Shown here: piece after piece, positions 40,182 to 50,713 of the stretch
Position numbering within the stretch: position 1 is the stretch's first letter
How the letters are laid out: every line of letters begins with the position of its first letter
Origin: an uncultured Flavobacteriaceae bacterium
GTDB lineage: Bacteria > Bacteroidota > Bacteroidia > Flavobacteriales > Flavobacteriaceae
DNA length: 64,000 nt
Reading direction: 5' to 3'
Assembly (NCBI GenBank): GCA_938088195.1
Contig: CALKEO010000037.1
Coordinates: 19,667 to 83,666, forward strand
Translations under genes and position numbers: made by a program
Notes under the pieces: generated by a model
Told to the model about the DNA's origin: nothing
Databases searched by the model: none
Seen by the model: the letters and a program-made list of their open reading frames with translations, nothing else

Positions 40182-41414
40182 TTGAGGTGGACAATTCTTG
40201 TAATAGTATTTTTATTAATCGAAATATACGCATTTCAAGCATTTAAAACTGTTTTTAAAAATAAGTGGATTCTCAAGATTTATATAGTTTTCAATGCTCT
40301 AGTTATATGTAATTTACTTTACAGATTTTTAGTAATTAATAACAGTTCCCTAAACTTTTCGGATGTTTTTTATAATTACCTCTCAATCCCATTTGCTTTT
40401 GTAATTACATTGTTTGGATTTAAATTAATAATTAGTTCATTTCTTTTATTTGAAGATTTTACTAGGGTTTTAATTTCTTCCTTTAATTTCCTTTTTTCAA
40501 CAACAGAATCAAATAATTTTTTAATTGGAAGAAGAGGTTTTATAAGCAAAATATCGATTTTGTTTGCTGCTTTACCAATTCCTTTCGTTTTACATGGAAT
40601 TTTTAGAGGAAGGTATAACTACAGAGTAGTAAACTATGAATTAGAGTTTGACGATTTGCCTGAAGAATTTGATGGTTATAAGCTTACTCACATCTCAGAT
40701 ATACACAGTGGAAGTCTCCAAAAAAAAAATAAAGTAGAATATGCCGTGGATTTAATTAATAAACAAAATTCAGATCTTGTTCTTTTCACTGGTGATTTTG
40801 TAAATAATAAAGCGAATGAATTGAATGAATGGAAAAAAATTTTTTCAACGATTCAATCTAGAGATGGAAAGTTTTCTGTTTTAGGAAATCATGACTACGG
40901 AGATTATGTATCTTGGAATTTTGAAGAAGATAAAAAGAAAAATTTTTCGAATCTTTTAAAAATTCAAGCCGAAATGGGATTTAAATTATTATTAAATGAA
41001 AACATTAAAATAAGTTCTAAAAGTCAAAGTATATCATTAGTTGGTGTTGAAAATTGGGGTAAAGGTGGCTTTAAAAAAAAGGGAGATATTGACAAAGCCT
41101 GTCAGGGCTTAACAGAAAACGATTTTAAAATAGTAATGAGTCATGATCCATCTCATTGGGATAAAATACTGAAGAAACATAACACACGTTTTCACCTAAC
41201 CTTGAGTGGTCATACTCATGGGATGCAATTTGGAATTGAGATCCCTGGATTAATAAAATGGAGTCCAGTAAAATGGGCTTACAAATATTGGGCTGGAATG
41301 TACAATGAAAGAAGTCAATACTTAAATGTAAATAGAGGCTTTGGTGTTTTGGGATTTCCAGGAAGAGTTGGAGTTTGGCCTGAAATTTCTGTGATTACCC
41401 TTAAAAAAGTATAA
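40182..41414 (+). CDS. Membrane-anchored metallophosphoesterase (start re-assigned to TTG 40182)
   Basis: HISDIHSGS, FTGDFVNN, LGNHDYGDY, LSGHTHGMQFG; MRWTILVIVFLLIEIYAFQAFKT N-terminus. Confidence 0.9.
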   Translation: MRWTILVIVFLLIEIYAFQAFKTVFKNKWILKIYIVFNALVICNLLYRFLVINNSSLNFSDVFYNYLSIPFAFVITLFGFKLIISSFLLFEDFTRVLISSFNFLFSTTESNNFLIGRRGFISKISILFAALPIPFVLHGIFRGRYNYRVVNYELEFDDLPEEFDGYKLTHISDIHSGSLQKKNKVEYAVDLINKQNSDLVLFTGDFVNNKANELNEWKKIFSTIQSRDGKFSVLGNHDYGDYVSWNFEEDKKKNFSNLLKIQAEMGFKLLLNENIKISSKSQSISLVGVENWGKGGFKKKGDIDKACQGLTENDFKIVMSHDPSHWDKILKKHNTRFHLTLSGHTHGMQFGIEIPGLIKWSPVKWAYKYWAGMYNERSQYLNVNRGFGVLGFPGRVGVWPEISVITLKKV

Positions 41415-41457
41415 ATTTCTAAAAAATGTTAATTTTACTTAATATAATTTAATTCTA

Positions 41458-41757
41458 ATGTCAAAATTTGGTGAGCTTATAGGATTAGAAGTTCCTGTTC
41501 TATTGGATTTTTATTCAGATGACAATGATTCCTCTAACATTATGCATCCAGTTTTAAGAGATGTAGCGGCGGCAATTGGTGATAAATGTAAAGTTATTAA
41601 AATCAATGTTGACAAAAATAATGAACTTGCAGAGGCCTTAAGAGTTAAAATTTTGCCTACTTTGATGATATACAAAAGCGGAGAAATGGTGTGGAGACAA
41701 AGTGGTGAGCAAGATGCTAACACACTAGTAAGTCTTATCAAAGATTTTATTAATTAG
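41458..41757 (+). CDS. Thioredoxin-fold protein lacking the CxxC active site
   Basis: VPVLLDFYSDDNDSSNIMHPVLRDVAAAIGDKCKVIKINVDKNNELAEALRVKILPTLMIYKSGEMVWRQSG; cis-Pro present, WCxxC absent. Confidence 0.88.
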   Translation: MSKFGELIGLEVPVLLDFYSDDNDSSNIMHPVLRDVAAAIGDKCKVIKINVDKNNELAEALRVKILPTLMIYKSGEMVWRQSGEQDANTLVSLIKDFIN

Positions 41758-44700
41758 TTAATTTTTCCTTTAAACTTAAAAAAGTTTCAATTTCTGATTT
41801 TACGAAGTTTTGGTCACTTTCCAGATCTTTAAGTGTTTTTAATATTTTAGTGTATTGAAATAAATTATTAGCAATATTTTCTACATAATCAGATTTTTCA
41901 TTTTGTTCCATTTGATTAAAAATGAGTAGTCTGTTTTTCAACTCATTGGAAATATTAATGTAAAGATCTTTGGACAAATCAGACGTTTCATAACTGTATA
42001 GATTTTCTAAAAAAGGAATTAATAACGTGTAATATTCGTATTTACCATAAAATTCTTCTACATATTCAGTGTTATAAATAAATTCTTCAATAGACTTTCC
42101 AATAAAATCAATATTATTGGATTTTAATACGGATTCAACCAAAACACGGTACCTTTCGGTATCTGTTACAATATTTTCTGCATACGAATAAATCGAGAAT
42201 TTAGATTCTTTAGATTTAGATAATGAAGAATAATATTTTAAATTTTGTTGGTATTTTTTTGATAATTGACTAAATAATTCATTGCCTTTTTTGAATTTCC
42301 CAAGTTTATAATACGAAGAGATATAGGGCTCTAATAAGCTGTAGAAGCCAAAATAACCTAAAGGCATTTTTTCTAAAGATAAATCTAAAATCTCTTCGGC
42401 CTTATTGAATTTACCCTCTTCTATAAGTTTTGATGAAAGACGATGAAGGTTCCCACGAAAAGAAATGCTATTTTTTCTTGTTTCAGGATCGTGATAAATT
42501 TTAGAACTATCCGAGTTTCCCCATTCCCAACTTTTTACAATCTTATACATTAATTCAGAATCAATTTTACCAAGTTCGTAGGGATTATTTTTTGGTATTT
42601 CTGTTTTTATTGGGATTAATTTATAGACTAATCCGTCCAATTGTAAATATTCTTTCATCCAAATGTATTCGGCATCATTATAACTCCCACCCGTAAAGTA
42701 TATTGGTCTTTTCCAATCGTTATTAGCAAGAATATCAAGCATCAAAATTTGGTTTTTATATAAACCACTAGTGGGAAGATCAATATCAATATAATCTAAT
42801 ATTAAATCATAATCTTGTTTGTTAACTAATCCACTTTTTATTACATTTTCTTTATTGACTGGTACTCTAATTTTATTAGTAGGATAAAAAATCATATTTT
42901 GAGTAAACTTTGGAACGTTATTTAAATCTGCCCCATATTGTTCTAAAAGGTTCTTGTACTTTGTCCTTGGGTGATCACTTCCAACCCAGTCCATAAAATC
43001 TTTAATGTCCCACCTTACCGAATCTATCAGACTTTCGTGTTTTATGTAATCTCTTACTCCGTAAGCATACTGATCATGAATTAATTGAGAGGGGATTGGG
43101 CTACTATCATAGGTCTTTTTTTTCATTTGATCTATATACCAATCAGTGGCAATTAAACTTGTGTTTATTGTCCTTACATCTGTCCGATAATTTTCAATTT
43201 CTTGTGCATACCATAAAGCAAAAGTATCATTGTCTCCAATGGTAAAAATCATAGGTTCTGACCCTTCATCTATTGAATTTAAATAAGCCTTTGCAAGTGA
43301 CTGAGCAGTGTACCTATTTGATCTGTCGTGATCATCCCAATTTTCAAAAGCCATTAACAAAGGGACTGATAAAGTAATACCAACTATTAACAAGGGATTT
43401 ATATTTTTATTTATAATTGAGCCAAACTTTTGATACAAAGCCATGATACTAAGTCCAATAAAAATACAGAAAACATAAAAAGATCCAACCAAAGCATAAT
43501 CTCTTTCTCTAGGTTCGAATATTCGCTCATTTACATAAACTTTCAAAGCTAAACCACTAAAAAGAAACAAAACAGTTACAATCCAAAATAAATTTTTATC
43601 CTTTTTAAAAAGAAAATATAAACCTAATATTCCTAAAATTAATGGGAGAAAATAATATTTGTTCCTTCCTTTATTATTAATAACATCATCTGGAAGTTTA
43701 GTTTGAGGCCCTAATCTAATTTCATCAATAAAATTAATTCCACTTAACCAATTTCCATTTAATAAGTCATATTTCCATTGAAGATCATTTTGTTTTCCAA
43801 CAAAGTTCCAAAAAAAATATCTCCAATACATCGAACCCATTTGGTATTGTAAAAGGTATTGTATGTTAGAAAAAAGTGAGGGCTTTTCAATATCAAGATA
43901 ACCGCCATATTGGGTGAGAAATTCATGATAACCCTGTGAATCAATATCTCCTTGGTTAAAGCTAGATTCAAATTGGTTAATTAATTGAATCAATTTTTTT
44001 TCAGAACTATATTCTGGTTTTATTTTAAATGGTAAATATCCAAAATATTTCATATAATTAGGAGCGTGTTCTGCACTCCACATTCTTGGTAGGAAGCCCA
44101 CATGATTTGCATTAGAATTTATTTTACCAGATTTCCATTCGTTTACAACTTTGTATTTATTTGTTTTTAAATCTCTTTCATATTTAGGCTTATCATCTTT
44201 GTAGGGATTGTCAGGGTCTTGACCAGCATAAGCATCAGAAAACATCGGCCCGTAAAAAATATGAGTGTCGGGATACTGTTCAAGGTTGTAATAGGCCAAT
44301 AATGCTCTTGCATCGGAGGGTGCATTTTCATTAATTACTGTATTTGCATTTGATCTTATGGGAATCATCAACCAAGAGGAAAATCCAATAAAAACAAACA
44401 TTATGCAAAGCAAAAATTTATTAATTTTCAACCATCCTTTTTTCCTGCAAGTTTTTATGCCAAAATAAAAAGAAGTAATAATCAAAAATGCAGAAAAAAT
44501 GGTTCCAGAGTTAAATGGCATACCGATTTTATTTACAAAAAAGACTTCTAAATATCCAAATAAGCCAAGTGTTGAGGGAAGAAGTAATTTAAATATAAAT
44601 AACAAAATAGCGATTGAAATTCCATTGGCTATTATGAAAGAACTGATTGAAGGGTTAGGGTTTTTTTTGAAAAAATAAATCATTCCAATTGCAGGGATAG

Positions 44701-45292
44701 CTAAAAGTCCCATAAAATGAACTCCAAATGACAATCCAACTACAAATGAAATTAAGATTAACCATCTATCGCCTCCTTTGCTATCCATATGTTCTTCCCA
44801 TTTGAACCCGAGCCAAAAAAGTAATGACATAATCATAGTAGCCATTGCGTAAACTTCAGCTTCGACAGCATTAAACCAAAAACTATCAGAAAAGGTGAAA
44901 CATAAAGAACCTACAAACGACGATCCTATAATTATGATTGCGTTGAATTTTGAAAGAGTATTACTTTTTAATATTATTTTTTTTCCAATAATAGATGTGG
45001 TCAAGAATAAAAAAAGAATTGTAAATGCACTAGCAAAAACAGACATCATGTTAACCATCAGCGCGATTTTTTCTGGTTCAGAAGCAAAAGAAGAAAAAAA
45101 TGCGCCTAACATTTGGAACAGTGGGGCGCCTGGTGGGTGTCCAATTTGAAGCTTTGCAGATGTAGAAATATATTCAGCACAGTCCCAATAGCTTGCTGTT
45201 GGTTCAACTGTGAGGGAATATGTAAATAGAGCAATTAAAAAAGCTTTAATAGCAAAAAAATTGTTCCATTTTTTAAATTTAACTAAATCCAT
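41750..45292 (-). CDS. DUF2723 family polytopic membrane protein (protein O-mannosyltransferase-like) with C-terminal soluble region
   Basis: 1180 aa; YWDCAEYISTSAKLQIGHPPGAPLFQMLGAFF, FTIGDNDTFALWYAQEIENYRTDVR. Confidence 0.92.
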   Translation of the reverse strand: MDLVKFKKWNNFFAIKAFLIALFTYSLTVEPTASYWDCAEYISTSAKLQIGHPPGAPLFQMLGAFFSSFASEPEKIALMVNMMSVFASAFTILFLFLTTSIIGKKIILKSNTLSKFNAIIIIGSSFVGSLCFTFSDSFWFNAVEAEVYAMATMIMSLLFWLGFKWEEHMDSKGGDRWLILISFVVGLSFGVHFMGLLAIPAIGMIYFFKKNPNPSISSFIIANGISIAILLFIFKLLLPSTLGLFGYLEVFFVNKIGMPFNSGTIFSAFLIITSFYFGIKTCRKKGWLKINKFLLCIMFVFIGFSSWLMIPIRSNANTVINENAPSDARALLAYYNLEQYPDTHIFYGPMFSDAYAGQDPDNPYKDDKPKYERDLKTNKYKVVNEWKSGKINSNANHVGFLPRMWSAEHAPNYMKYFGYLPFKIKPEYSSEKKLIQLINQFESSFNQGDIDSQGYHEFLTQYGGYLDIEKPSLFSNIQYLLQYQMGSMYWRYFFWNFVGKQNDLQWKYDLLNGNWLSGINFIDEIRLGPQTKLPDDVINNKGRNKYYFLPLILGILGLYFLFKKDKNLFWIVTVLFLFSGLALKVYVNERIFEPRERDYALVGSFYVFCIFIGLSIMALYQKFGSIINKNINPLLIVGITLSVPLLMAFENWDDHDRSNRYTAQSLAKAYLNSIDEGSEPMIFTIGDNDTFALWYAQEIENYRTDVRTINTSLIATDWYIDQMKKKTYDSSPIPSQLIHDQYAYGVRDYIKHESLIDSVRWDIKDFMDWVGSDHPRTKYKNLLEQYGADLNNVPKFTQNMIFYPTNKIRVPVNKENVIKSGLVNKQDYDLILDYIDIDLPTSGLYKNQILMLDILANNDWKRPIYFTGGSYNDAEYIWMKEYLQLDGLVYKLIPIKTEIPKNNPYELGKIDSELMYKIVKSWEWGNSDSSKIYHDPETRKNSISFRGNLHRLSSKLIEEGKFNKAEEILDLSLEKMPLGYFGFYSLLEPYISSYYKLGKFKKGNELFSQLSKKYQQNLKYYSSLSKSKESKFSIYSYAENIVTDTERYRVLVESVLKSNNIDFIGKSIEEFIYNTEYVEEFYGKYEYYTLLIPFLENLYSYETSDLSKDLYINISNELKNRLLIFNQMEQNEKSDYVENIANNLFQYTKILKTLKDLESDQNFVKSEIETFLSLKEKLTN

Positions 45293-45411
45293 TTATGATT
45301 AATTAGTAAGCGAATTTAAACAATATTGCTAATTAAATTTTGACATTTTTTAAATATAAATTATTTGTCAAGTAAAAACTTTATTTAAATAAATCAAACA
45401 AAATTTTTTGA

Positions 45412-45470
45412 TATAATGATTGATTACAAGTGTTTTAAAATTTGAAAACAAACCTCAACTAATCATTATA
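45412..45470. repeat. Nested inverted repeat in the longest intergenic region
   Basis: Perfect 10-bp arms TATAATGATT (45412-45421) / AATCATTATA (45461-45470) enclosing 6-bp arms TGTTTT (45431-45436) / AAAACA (45445-45450). Confidence 0.5.
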
Positions 45471-45657
45471 CTCTAGTCAATAATTTGCTTTTTTTTACAA
45501 TATTTTTTCGACAAGTTTTTTAACAATCCATTTTCTAATAAAGATTAATATCATTAATTAACAACTAAGAATAAATATTAATTTTTTGAAATTTATATTT
45601 AAATAAGAAGAATAACTATAATTGATGATTTTTATTTTTACAATTCAAAGATTATGT

Positions 45658-45665
45658 TAAATTTG
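45658..45665 (+). promoter_or_regulatory. Putative -7 element (TAAATTTG) for tRNA-Gln
   Basis: TAnnTTTG ending 13 nt before the tRNA 5' end. Confidence 0.6.
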
Positions 45666-45678
45666 CCGATTAGTACAA

Positions 45679-45751
45679 TGGCCTATGGTGTAACTGGCAA
45701 CACGTCTGGTTTTGGTCCAGAAGAGTCTAGGTTCGAGCCCTAGTAGGCCAA
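45679..45751 (+). tRNA. tRNA-Gln (anticodon UUG)
   Basis: 73-nt cloverleaf: acceptor TGGCCTA/TAGGCCA, D-arm GTGT/ACAC, anticodon stem TCTGG/CCAGA with loop TTTTGGT, T-arm CTAGG TTCGAGC CCTAG; CCA not encoded. Confidence 0.93.
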
Positions 45752-45794
45752 CTAAGCTTCAGCTTTTATGCTTTAAAAAGTCATTTAAAATTTA

Positions 45795-45802
45795 TATATT
45801 TG
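45795..45802 (+). promoter_or_regulatory. Putative -7 element (TATATTTG) for rimP-nusA-infB
   Basis: TAnnTTTG between tRNA-Gln and rimP. Confidence 0.6.
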
Positions 45803-45821
45803 CACAGCATTACGAGAATTT

Positions 45822-45843
45822 GAAGGGGGACATTGTCCCCTTC
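45822..45843 (+). promoter_or_regulatory. GC-rich hairpin in the rimP 5' leader (attenuator-like)
   Basis: GAAGGGGGACATTGTCCCCTTC followed by TTTATTA; 7-bp stem extendable to 9 bp with a bulged G. Confidence 0.5.
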
Positions 45844-45864
45844 TTTATTAAATATGACCTAGTT

Positions 45865-46326
45865 TTGAATAAATTTTTTGAAAATTTAGTTGACGATTAT
45901 TTAAAAATAAATAATAATCTTTTTTTGGTCGATTATATTATAGACTCCTCCAATAAAATAAATATTATCATTGATGGAGATTCGGGTGTAACAATCTCAG
46001 ATTGCGTGAAATTGAGTAAACATCTAAAAAAAAATCTTACTGAGGATTATGAAGACATTTCATTTGAAGTTGGTTCGGCTGGATTATTATCGCCAATTAT
46101 CTCTTTTAGACAGTTTTTGAAGAATTTAAATAGAAAGTTAAATGTAAAATCTAACGATGGAGAAGATTTTACTGGAAATCTTTCTGAAGTTAATAGTGAT
46201 GGTATAAAAATTGAGTGGTGCTCAAGAGAGCCTAAACCTATTGGTAAGGGTAAAGTTACAGTTTTGAAAAGTAAATCATTACTTTTTAATGACATTAAAG
46301 AAGCAAAATTAATAGTAGAATTTTAA
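45865..46326 (+). CDS. rimP: Ribosome maturation factor RimP (start re-assigned to TTG 45865)
   Basis: NIIIDGDSGVTISDCVKLSKHL, FEVGSAGLLSPI; ORF-track start 45712 lies inside the tRNA and upstream of the promoter. Confidence 0.88.
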   Translation: MNKFFENLVDDYLKINNNLFLVDYIIDSSNKINIIIDGDSGVTISDCVKLSKHLKKNLTEDYEDISFEVGSAGLLSPIISFRQFLKNLNRKLNVKSNDGEDFTGNLSEVNSDGIKIEWCSREPKPIGKGKVTVLKSKSLLFNDIKEAKLIVEF

Positions 46327-46336
46327 AAAATATAAA

Positions 46337-47569
46337 ATGGAGAATTTAGCCTTAATTGAATCTTTTTCAGAATTTAAAGATGAAAAATTTATAGATAGAG
46401 TTACCTTGATGTCTATTCTTGAAGAAGTATTTAGAAATACATTAAAACGGAAGTACGGAGATGATGATAATTTTGATATTATTATTAACCCTGATAAAGG
46501 AGATTTGGAAATTTGGAGAAATAGAATTGTTGTGGAAGATGGTTCTGTTGAAGATGAAAATCAAGAAATTTGTCTTTCTGAAGCACAAAAAATTGAACCA
46601 GATTTTGAAGTAGGTGAAGATGTTTCAGAAGAAGTTAAATTAATTGATTTAGGTAGAAGAACAGTTTTAGCTTTGAGACAAAACTTAGTTTCAAGAATTC
46701 ATGAACATGACAATGGAATTATTTATAAACAATTTATTGATTTAATTGGAGAAATTTACACTGCAGAAGTTCACCACATCAGACATAATGTAGTAATATT
46801 ATTAGATGATGACGGAAATGAATTAATAATGCCAAAGGATAGGCAAATTCCCTCTGACTTTTACAGAAAAGGAGACAATGTTAGAGGAATAATAGAGTCT
46901 GTTGAATTAAAAGGTAATAAACCATCGATTGTTATGTCTAGAACATCTCCGAAATTTTTAGAAAAATTATTTGAACAAGATATTCCTGAGGTTTTCGATG
47001 GCTTAATTTCAGTAAAAAAAGTTGTAAGAATCCCTGGTGAAAAGGCAAAAGTAGCCGTTGATTCATATGATGATAGAATTGACCCAGTAGGTGCCTGTGT
47101 TGGAATGAAGGGGTCTCGAATTCATGGAATTGTTAGAGAACTTGGTAATGAAAATATTGATGTGATTAATTTCACAAATAATTCACAATTACTTATTACT
47201 CGAGCATTAAGTCCTGCAAAAATTTCATCTCTAAAAATAAATGAGGAAAACAAGACTGTTGAAGTTTTTATGGACCCTGAACAAGTTTCCAAAGCCATTG
47301 GAAGAGGAGGGTTTAACATTAGATTGGCTGGTCAATTAACTGGGTATGAAATCGATGTATACAGAGAGGGCGCTGAAGAGGATGTTGAATTAACAGAGTT
47401 TTCTGATGAAATTGAAGAATGGGTTTTGGATGAGTTAAAAAAGGCAGGATTGGATACGGCTAAAAGTGTTTTAGAGCAAGATGTTGAAGATCTTATGAAA
47501 AGAACAGACCTTGAGGAGGAAACAATATTAGAAATTAGAAAAGTTTTAAGTGCGGAATTTTCTGAATAA
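46337..47569 (+). CDS. nusA: Transcription termination/antitermination factor NusA
   Basis: GACVGMKGSRIHGIVRELGNENIDVI KH domain, AIGRGGFNIRLAGQLTGYEIDVY. Confidence 0.97.
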   Translation: MENLALIESFSEFKDEKFIDRVTLMSILEEVFRNTLKRKYGDDDNFDIIINPDKGDLEIWRNRIVVEDGSVEDENQEICLSEAQKIEPDFEVGEDVSEEVKLIDLGRRTVLALRQNLVSRIHEHDNGIIYKQFIDLIGEIYTAEVHHIRHNVVILLDDDGNELIMPKDRQIPSDFYRKGDNVRGIIESVELKGNKPSIVMSRTSPKFLEKLFEQDIPEVFDGLISVKKVVRIPGEKAKVAVDSYDDRIDPVGACVGMKGSRIHGIVRELGNENIDVINFTNNSQLLITRALSPAKISSLKINEENKTVEVFMDPEQVSKAIGRGGFNIRLAGQLTGYEIDVYREGAEEDVELTEFSDEIEEWVLDELKKAGLDTAKSVLEQDVEDLMKRTDLEEETILEIRKVLSAEFSE

Positions 47570-47582
47570 ATAAAAAAGTTTT

Positions 47583-50180
47583 ATGAGTGAAAATAAATTG
47601 ACAAGGTTAAATAAGGTGTTACGGGAATTTAATATCTCTTTGGATAGGGCTGTTGAGTTTTTGGCCTCAAATGGTCATGAAATTGACGCCAGACCTACAA
47701 CTAAAATTTCTTCTGAACAATATAGTTTGCTTTTAGATGAGTTTCGTTCTGACAAATCAAGTAAAGTTGAATCTCATGACTTGAGTGAAGAGAAGAGAAA
47801 AGAAAAAGAAGAGTTGAGACTCAAATTCGAAAAAGAACAAGAAGAAAGATTAATTGCTAAAAAGAAAATAATTCAGGGTAAAGCTGAAATCAACAAGCCG
47901 GTTCAAATTGGCAAGATTGACTTAGACAAATTAAAACCTAATCTTCCTAAAAAAGAAAATGGTAATAAAGAAGAGTCAACTAAGTCTCAAGAAAATTTAA
48001 CATTACAAAAAGAAATTTCAAAAGAAACTCAAAAAGTAAGTAACGAATCTAGTATTAAAACTCAATACAAAAAGTTAACAGGTTTAAAAACAGTTGGAGA
48101 TAAAATAGATTTAAATAAATTTGAGAAGCCTAAAAGTTCTGTTAAATCTGTTAATCCTGCCCCTGTTTCAAAAAGAAAACGAATAAGGATCGCTAAAGAT
48201 GTCCCCAAGTCTAAAGATTTTGGAAAGAAAAATTTTGGCAATCAAAATAAAACAAAAAATATATCAACTGAACCCTCTGATGAGGATGTTCAAAAACAAA
48301 TAAGAGAGACTTTAGAAAAACTTCAAGGAAAATCATCAACATCAAAGGGGGCAAAATATAGAAAAGAAAAAAGAGATTCTCATAAATTAAAATCTGAGGA
48401 GGATTTAGCATTAAATGAAGCAGAAAAAAAGACAATCAAGGTTACTGAATTTATAACTGTAGGTGAGGTTGCCACTATGATGGAAGTTTCCTCAAATGAA
48501 ATAATATCTGCATGTATGTCTTTGGGAATAATGGTAACTATGAATCAAAGGCTAGACGCTGAGACTTTAACAATAGTTGCTGACGAATTTGATTATGAGG
48601 TTGAGTTTGTAACAGCTGATATTGAGGAGTCTATCCAAGAAATAACTGACTCACCGGAAGATTTGTTCCCTAGGGCACCAATTGTTACGGTCATGGGTCA
48701 CGTAGATCATGGTAAAACTTCTCTATTAGATTTTATTAGAGAAGAGAATGTTATTGCTGGTGAATCAGGTGGAATCACTCAACATATTGGTGCTTACAAT
48801 GTTATTTTAAAAGATGAACAAAAAATTACTTTCTTAGACACGCCAGGTCATGAAGCTTTTACAGCAATGAGAGCCAGAGGAACTCAAGTTACCGACTTAG
48901 TAATTATTGTTATTGCTGCCGACGATGATGTAATGCCTCAAACAAAAGAGGCTATAAGTCATGCTCAAGCCGCGGGAGTTCCAATTATCTTTGCGATTAA
49001 TAAAATTGATAGGCCTAATTCAAACCCGGATAAAATTAAAGAAAAACTTTCTGGAATGAATTTACTTGTAGAAGAATGGGGAGGAAAAATTCAATCTCAA
49101 GACGTCTCTGCTTTAAAAGGGACAGGGATTGATGAATTGTTAGAAAAAGTTCTCTTAGAGGCCGAATTTTTAGAACTAAAAGCCAATCCTAACAAGGCTG
49201 CAATCGGAACAGTAGTTGAAGCATTTTTAGACAAAGGAAAAGGATATATTTCTACAATATTAGTTCAATCTGGTACCTTGAAAATCGGGGATTATTTATT
49301 AGCAGGTCAACATAGTGGAAAAGTTAAAGCAATGCAAGATGAGAGAGGAAATTCCATTTTAGAGGCTGGTCCATCTATCCCTGTTTCAGTCCTTGGACTT
49401 GATGGAGCTCCGCAAGCTGGTGATAAATTTAATGTTTTTGAAAATGAAAAAGAGGCTAAACAAATTGCCATTAAAAGAACTCAATTAGTTAGAGAACAAT
49501 CTGTTAGAACACAAAAACACATTACACTTGATGAAATTGGAAGAAGAATTGCTTTAGGGGACTTTAAGGAATTAAATATTATTTTAAAAGGAGATGTTGA
49601 CGGTTCCGTTGAAGCTCTTACCGACTCTTTTCAAAAACTTTCTACAGATGAAATACATGTCAATATTATTCACAAAGCGGTAGGAGCAATTACTGAATCA
49701 GACGTTTTATTGGCTTCAGCTTCTGACGCAATTATAATTGGGTTTAATGTCCGACCAACAGGAAATGCTAGACAAATAGCTGATAAAGAAGAAATAGATA
49801 TTAGAAATTACTCAATAATTTATGATGCCATAAATGATTTAAAGGATGCTATGGAGGGAATGTTGTCCCCTGTTTTTAAAGAAGAGGTGACTGGGAATGC
49901 TGAAATAAGGGAAACATTTAAAATTTCCAAGGTTGGAACAATAGCAGGATGTATGGTAACCGACGGAAAAATATTTAGAAATTCCAATATTAGGCTTATT
50001 AGAGATGGCGTTGTTGTGATGTCAGGAACATTGGCCTCATTAAAAAGGTTTAAAGATGACGCTAAAGAAGTTTCTAAAGGATATGATTGTGGAATTCAAA
50101 TAAAAAATTATAATGATATTATAATTGGAGATGTAGTAGAGGCTTATTCTGAAGTTGAAATTAAAAAGAAAATAAAATAA
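47583..50180 (+). CDS. infB: Translation initiation factor IF-2
   Basis: [41 protein letters not shown]. Confidence 0.97.
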   Translation: MSENKLTRLNKVLREFNISLDRAVEFLASNGHEIDARPTTKISSEQYSLLLDEFRSDKSSKVESHDLSEEKRKEKEELRLKFEKEQEERLIAKKKIIQGKAEINKPVQIGKIDLDKLKPNLPKKENGNKEESTKSQENLTLQKEISKETQKVSNESSIKTQYKKLTGLKTVGDKIDLNKFEKPKSSVKSVNPAPVSKRKRIRIAKDVPKSKDFGKKNFGNQNKTKNISTEPSDEDVQKQIRETLEKLQGKSSTSKGAKYRKEKRDSHKLKSEEDLALNEAEKKTIKVTEFITVGEVATMMEVSSNEIISACMSLGIMVTMNQRLDAETLTIVADEFDYEVEFVTADIEESIQEITDSPEDLFPRAPIVTVMGHVDHGKTSLLDFIREENVIAGESGGITQHIGAYNVILKDEQKITFLDTPGHEAFTAMRARGTQVTDLVIIVIAADDDVMPQTKEAISHAQAAGVPIIFAINKIDRPNSNPDKIKEKLSGMNLLVEEWGGKIQSQDVSALKGTGIDELLEKVLLEAEFLELKANPNKAAIGTVVEAFLDKGKGYISTILVQSGTLKIGDYLLAGQHSGKVKAMQDERGNSILEAGPSIPVSVLGLDGAPQAGDKFNVFENEKEAKQIAIKRTQLVREQSVRTQKHITLDEIGRRIALGDFKELNIILKGDVDGSVEALTDSFQKLSTDEIHVNIIHKAVGAITESDVLLASASDAIIIGFNVRPTGNARQIADKEEIDIRNYSIIYDAINDLKDAMEGMLSPVFKEEVTGNAEIRETFKISKVGTIAGCMVTDGKIFRNSNIRLIRDGVVVMSGTLASLKRFKDDAKEVSKGYDCGIQIKNYNDIIIGDVVEAYSEVEIKKKIK

Positions 50181-50555
50181 TTAATTTGGTTTTAAGATAA
50201 AAGCTGCAGGGAATGTTTTTTTTATTTTTTCTAATTCTTTAATTGCTTCAATTTTCGAAATATACTTTCCAATTCTAATTTTATAGTAAGGTGTTTCAAA
50301 GCTAAAGTAAACATCCTTAAATTTATCTTCTAAAATTATTTCTTTCATTAATCTATCGCCTTCTTCATATGTTCCGTTAAATATTTGGACAGTAAACTGA
50401 CCTGATGTAAAATCTTCTTTGTTGACCGCTTTTTTGAGCTCCATTAAATTAATTAGTTTATTGTCTTGGTGAATTGTTATTTTTCCCTCTTGGGCATAGG
50501 AGAAAGAAATAAAAAAATTAATGAATAGAAAAAAGATAAATTTTAAGTTTTTCAT
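50181..50555 (-). CDS. Secreted SPOR-domain protein
   Basis: Signal peptide MKNLKFIFFLFINFFISFSYAQ; SPOR-like FTVQIFNGTYEEGDRLM...YKIRIGKYISKIEAIKELEKIKKTFPAAFIL; start likely Met23 of the ORF-track protein. Confidence 0.75.
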   Translation of the reverse strand: MKNLKFIFFLFINFFISFSYAQEGKITIHQDNKLINLMELKKAVNKEDFTSGQFTVQIFNGTYEEGDRLMKEIILEDKFKDVYFSFETPYYKIRIGKYISKIEAIKELEKIKKTFPAAFILKPN

Positions 50556-50673
50556 ATATGCTAAGTTAGACACTATTTTTGTATAAATATTTGTGTTTAA
50601 CTTAATTTTATTTAGAATCATTATAAATTAAAAATTAGATTTAAACTAGGTTTTTAAAAAGGTTTTTGTGTTG

Positions 50674-50681
50674 TATTTTTG
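50674..50681 (+). promoter_or_regulatory. Putative -7 element (TATTTTTG) for the alternative complex III operon
   Basis: TAnnTTTG 32 bp upstream of GTG 50714. Confidence 0.5.
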
Positions 50682-50713
50682 GACACTAAAATTGATGTAT
50701 TTTTAAGTATTTA

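Noticed and set aside
45712-45864. ORF-track N-terminal extension of rimP (MVQKSLGSSPSRPTKLQ...)
   Set aside because: It begins inside tRNA-Gln and runs through the rimP promoter and leader hairpin; TTG 45865 gives a normal RimP N-terminus
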